From contig VGRA01000077.1 of assembly GCA_016875515.1 (NCBI GenBank), positions 1 through 8,654 on the forward strand: 8,654 bases of DNA, read 5' to 3'. Under the pieces are notes generated by a model that ran no database searches, was not told the origin of the DNA, and saw only the letters and a list, made by a program, of their open reading frames with translations. The stretch is from Deltaproteobacteria bacterium (GTDB lineage Bacteria; Myxococcota; Myxococcia; Myxococcales; Myxococcaceae). Positions 6,148 through 8,654 of this stretch are shown in pieces (within the stretch, counting starts at the first letter, position 1; every line of letters starts with the position of its first letter). The translations under genes and the position numbers were made by a program.

Positions 6148-8487
6148 GTGACCCACGCCGTGCGCCTCCCGCTGCTGTGCAGTCTCTTCTTCGCCGCAGC
6201 TTGCGGAACCATTGACGACCTCCCGTCCGCGGACGCGGGGAGCAGGAAGGACGGCGGCTTCGTGCTGGTAGAGGACCCGCCGCTCCCGGATGGCGGGAGG
6301 CCGGGCCAGGACGGCGGCAGCCCCGCGCAGGATGGCGGGAGCGTGGACGGCGGAGCCCCGGACGCCGGGCAGCCACCGGATGGAGGAGACCCTTCGGACG
6401 GCGGCGAGCCGCCCCCGGGCTGCGGTGACGGCGAGCTCGGCGCGGGCGAAGGGTGCGACGACGGAAACACCGCGCCCGGCGACGGCTGCGCGCCGGACTG
6501 CACTGTGGAGCCCGGCTCCGGCTGTGACGGCGGGCCGTGTCCCGTGGAGTGCGGGGACGGCGTTGTGGCGGCTCCGGAGACGTGCGACGACGGCAACGGG
6601 GTTGCGGGAGATGGGTGCAGCGACGCCTGCACCGAGGAGCCCGGCTTCTCCTGTACGGGGGCGCCGTCCATGTGCACCCCGACCTGCGGGGATGAGCTCC
6701 GGGTGGGCACCGAGGCCTGCGACGACGGCAATACCCTTCCCGGGGACGGCTGCAGCGCCGCGTGCACCGTGGAGCAGGGCTTCTCCTGCACGGGGGAGCC
6801 GTCTGCCTGTGAGACGCGGTGCGGGGACGGCGTCCGCGCCGGCACCGAGGCGTGCGACGACGGGGACGCGGTGGCGGCAGACGGCTGTGACGACGTGTGC
6901 GAGGTGGAGACCGGCTTTTCGTGCACCGGGACGCCCCGCAGCACGTGCACCTCCGTCTGCGGGGACGGCACCATCGTCGGGACCGAGGTTTGTGACGACC
7001 GCAACGCCGCGGCCAACGATGGCTGCACGGCGTGCAATGTGGACACCGGCTTCACCTGCTCCGGCGAGCCCTCCGTGTGCACCACCGTGTGCGGCGACGG
7101 CACGGTGGCCGGGGCCGAGCAGTGCGAACCCCTCGTGGTGTCTGCCCTCTGGCCATACGGCTGCTCGGCCGAGTGCACCAAGCTGGGCGGGATGAAGGTG
7201 ACGCTTCCCGGCGTGCCTGCGGGCACCACCGCGGCGCTGACCGGACCGGGCGGTTTCGCGGCCACGGTGGTGGACGGCCTGGTGCTGGACGAGCTCGTCC
7301 CCGGCAACTACTCGCTCGACGGTGCGGGCACGCTCCAGCCGGGCAGCATCGTGGGGACGCTCCTGGACGCCCCCGCGCCGCTGTACGTCACCGTCACGGG
7401 AGGACAGCAGGCCCAGGTCACGCTCGCGTGGACCGCGCGCGGCGGCACCGGCTCGCTGTGGGTGGGATCCGCGCTGACGCAGTTGCTCGGCCTGCCGGAC
7501 AGCACGCTCGGCAGCCCGGCGGCCAGCTGCAACGTGAACGCGGACTGCGCCGCGGGCACCACGTGCGTGAACGGCAACTTCTGCGCGCGGTCGGCCACGG
7601 TGGGTGGGCGCAGCCACCTCGCGATCACCGCGCTCGAGGACGGGACGCTGGTGTTCGGCGGAAGCGACGGCGCCATGCCCACCGCCGCCCCGCGCATCAC
7701 GGCCTACGCCCCCTCCGCGCTGTCCTCCAGCTCACCCCAGCCGTCGAAGGTGCTGTCCGCCGGGCCGACGCAGGCACTGACGATGGGCGTGAGGGTGACC
7801 TGGCCCGGGGCGGCCCCCACCGAGTTCTCCGCGCTGGCAGCCATGCCCGGCGGCCCGGTCTTCGCCGCGGCGGGAGACGCCGTGGTCCAGCTGCCCTACC
7901 CGGTGGGCGCAGGCCAGGGGTACATCGGGCTCAGCGGCATGGGACAGGTGCTTGCGCTCGCGGTGACGGCAGACCCGGGAACGTCCGACTCCAAGGTGTT
8001 GTGGGTGGCTTTCCGCGCCCCGCAGTCCACGGTGGTGAAGGGCTACACGGTGGGGGCTGGCGGCTTCACCGAGGTGGCAGACCTGGCCGTGAGCAGCGGC
8101 GTCAACGCGCAGGACGCGTTCGGTGCGCAGGTGGAGCTCGCGGTTGCCCCGGACGGCCTGACGCTCTGGATGGCAGATGGCCTCCCTGGCACGCCCAACC
8201 AGGTCCGGCTGCAGCAGTTCACCCTCTCCGGCGTCCCCAACGCCACGGTGGAGGCCACGCGCACGCTGTTCGTGAGCGGCTACGCAGCCCCCACGGGGCT
8301 CGCGGTGGGGGACGTGGACGCCACCGAGCAGGTCTCGCCGCTGCTGCTCGCGGATGACGCGGGGAAGCTCCTGCTGCTCCCCGCCGCGGGCGTGTCCCAG
8401 CTGTCCAACGAGGAAACGTTCGGGACGGTGGCGGAGTGGAGCCTGAGCGCCCCGTCCGGGCTCTGCTTCAGCCCCGCCCGCCCCTGA
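6148..8487 (+). CDS. Large cysteine-rich repeat lipoprotein (CGDG...CDDGN / DUF4215-type repeats)
   Basis: A 779-residue exported protein. Residues 1-18 are a short signal sequence ending LFFAAAC, with Cys19 as the likely lipidated residue; the lipobox is slightly atypical. Gly at +2 fits outer-membrane sorting. Residues 35-91 are a flexible linker with seven DGG triplets. Six cysteine-rich units of 43-46 residues begin at Cys92, 135, 180, 225, 271 and 315, pattern CGDG-x(5-7)-C-DDGN-x-GDGC-x3-C-x-E-x-GF-x-C. Residues 349-430 resemble a small beta-sandwich domain (TGPGGF, then LVPGNYSL). A compact motif has Cys every six residues (461, 467, 473, 479). Residues 485-779 are beta-rich with recurring Gly/Asp turns, possibly a propeller. 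The GTG start was chosen for its AGGAG 5 nt upstream and the signal sequence. Function is unknown; surface binding or scaffolding is inferred. It lies 60 nt after oleD on the same strand. Confidence 0.9.
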   Translation: MTHAVRLPLLCSLFFAAACGTIDDLPSADAGSRKDGGFVLVEDPPLPDGGRPGQDGGSPAQDGGSVDGGAPDAGQPPDGGDPSDGGEPPPGCGDGELGAGEGCDDGNTAPGDGCAPDCTVEPGSGCDGGPCPVECGDGVVAAPETCDDGNGVAGDGCSDACTEEPGFSCTGAPSMCTPTCGDELRVGTEACDDGNTLPGDGCSAACTVEQGFSCTGEPSACETRCGDGVRAGTEACDDGDAVAADGCDDVCEVETGFSCTGTPRSTCTSVCGDGTIVGTEVCDDRNAAANDGCTACNVDTGFTCSGEPSVCTTVCGDGTVAGAEQCEPLVVSALWPYGCSAECTKLGGMKVTLPGVPAGTTAALTGPGGFAATVVDGLVLDELVPGNYSLDGAGTLQPGSIVGTLLDAPAPLYVTVTGGQQAQVTLAWTARGGTGSLWVGSALTQLLGLPDSTLGSPAASCNVNADCAAGTTCVNGNFCARSATVGGRSHLAITALEDGTLVFGGSDGAMPTAAPRITAYAPSALSSSSPQPSKVLSAGPTQALTMGVRVTWPGAAPTEFSALAAMPGGPVFAAAGDAVVQLPYPVGAGQGYIGLSGMGQVLALAVTADPGTSDSKVLWVAFRAPQSTVVKGYTVGAGGFTEVADLAVSSGVNAQDAFGAQVELAVAPDGLTLWMADGLPGTPNQVRLQQFTLSGVPNATVEATRTLFVSGYAAPTGLAVGDVDATEQVSPLLLADDAGKLLLLPAAGVSQLSNEETFGTVAEWSLSAPSGLCFSPARP
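6250..6420 (+). repeat. DGG-rich low-complexity linker coding repeat
   Basis: Irregular repeats of GA(C/T)GGCGG-like sequence encode seven Asp-Gly-Gly triplets separated by Pro, Gln, Ser and Ala. This is the spacer between the lipid anchor and the first cysteine repeat, a common design in myxobacterial lipoproteins. Confidence 0.7.
6421..7197 (+). repeat. Six tandem cysteine-rich units
   Basis: Units begin at nucleotides 6421, 6550, 6685, 6820, 6958 and 7090, each opening with a TGC codon followed by a GGNGA core. Units 2-4 match each other best. Unit 1 is two residues short near its end. Unit 5 has CDDRN and a shortened C-x-x-C. Unit 6 has lost the CDDGN core and keeps CGDG and GCSAEC. Confidence 0.85.
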
Positions 8488-8505
8488 ACGGGCTGGGACG
8501 TTTTT
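8472..8505 (+). terminator. Probable intrinsic terminator after the lipoprotein gene
   Basis: GCCCG (8476-8480) and CGGGC (8489-8493) form a 5-bp stem with an 8-nt loop that contains the stop codon. CCC (8472-8474) and GGG (8495-8497) extend it after one mismatch. The run TTTTT (8501-8505) follows three bases later. In DNA this GC-rich the T-run stands out. Confidence 0.5.
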
Positions 8506-8533
8506 GCATTGTCCCCCGGGTGAGGTTTATTAA
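8504..8533 (+). promoter_or_regulatory. Candidate promoter for the right-edge gene
   Basis: TTGCAT (8504-8509) and TATTAA (8528-8533), separated by 18 nt, are modest matches to the sigma-70 hexamers within a conspicuously AT-rich patch. They lie about 37 bp before the ATG at 8570, after the putative terminator. Confidence 0.3.
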
Positions 8534-8569
8534 GTCCCGCAGTGGGTTGCACTGCCCGGGGGGGCGCAC

Positions 8570-8654
8570 ATGACTTCGGTCCTAGCCGTCGTGTTGGCCG
8601 TCCGGCTGGCGTCCACACCTGATGTTGCCTCCCTGGAGTTGACGGACCTCGCGG
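8570..8654 (+). CDS. Start of a probable exported protein (cut by the right edge)
   Basis: An ATG opens a frame of 28 codons that runs off the window without a stop. The visible N-terminus, MTSVLAVVLAVRLASTP, is hydrophobic with a small-residue cleavage-like region (LAST), which resembles a short signal peptide, although it lacks the usual basic n-region. The only possible Shine-Dalgarno is a run of G at 8558-8564. An AT-rich promoter-like patch lies upstream, after a likely terminator, which supports a separate transcription unit. Too little is visible to name a family. Confidence 0.5.
   Translation, partial: MTSVLAVVLAVRLASTPDVASLELTDLA

Noticed and set aside
6421..7197. Tandem repeats considered as a CRISPR array
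   Set aside because: The repeats are diverged, in frame, about 135 bp long and encode conserved cysteine units; there are no identical short repeats with unique spacers.
3191..7617. Very long minus-strand open frames opposite oleC, oleD and the lipoprotein gene
   Set aside because: In DNA this GC-rich, stop codons are rare in all frames. The translations are Arg/His/Gly/Pro/Ala-rich without domains, and the plus-strand genes have clear families, motifs and ribosome sites.
8494..8508. Sigma-54-like sequence TGGGACG-N4-TTGCA-type before the right-edge gene
   Set aside because: The GG and GC elements are separated by 9 rather than the strict 10 bases, and the T-run is better explained as part of the terminator.

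Overview
The window looks like chromosomal DNA from a myxobacterium, probably of the Myxococcus/Cystobacter/Archangium type. The evidence is very high G+C throughout with almost every third codon position G or C, densely packed genes, and secreted cysteine-rich proteins of the kind myxobacteria carry in large numbers. Examples are a 'NGxETDVDCGG' motif, an Asp-Gly-Gly-rich lipoprotein linker and tandem CGDG...CDDGN repeats. Genus cannot be decided from the sequence alone.

Layout. (1) Positions 1-854, minus strand: a cysteine-containing, probably secreted protein that runs off the left edge. (2) 855-951: a short gap with a long imperfect inverted repeat. (3) 952-1359, minus strand: a small XRE-type helix-turn-helix regulator. 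(4) 1360-1534: a divergent intergenic region that is AT-richer than its surroundings and holds a perfect TGTCC-N3-GGACA palindrome just upstream of oleA. (5) 1535-6087, plus strand: a complete, tightly coupled oleA-oleB-oleC-oleD operon. (6) 6148-8487, plus strand: a large outer-surface lipoprotein with six cysteine-rich repeats, followed by a probable intrinsic terminator. (7) 8570-8654, plus strand: the start of another probable exported protein, cut by the right edge.

How the genes work together. The four Ole enzymes form the known head-to-head long-chain olefin pathway. OleA joins two fatty acyl-CoAs into a 2-alkyl-3-ketoacid. OleD reduces it to the 3-hydroxyacid. OleC closes it with ATP to a cis beta-lactone. 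OleB removes CO2 to give a cis internal alkene. The expected catalytic residues are visible in all four proteins, and the genes are joined by GTGA, 4-nt and ATGA junctions, so the pathway should be functional and translated as a unit. Because OleB is present and looks intact, the expected product is an alkene rather than an accumulated beta-lactone.

The HTH regulator transcribed away from oleA is the obvious candidate controller, with the palindrome as its candidate operator. This is inference. The ole pathway itself is already described. The less familiar parts are the regulator/palindrome arrangement and the flanking cysteine-rich surface proteins. No RNA genes, mobile elements, CRISPR arrays or attachment sites were seen.
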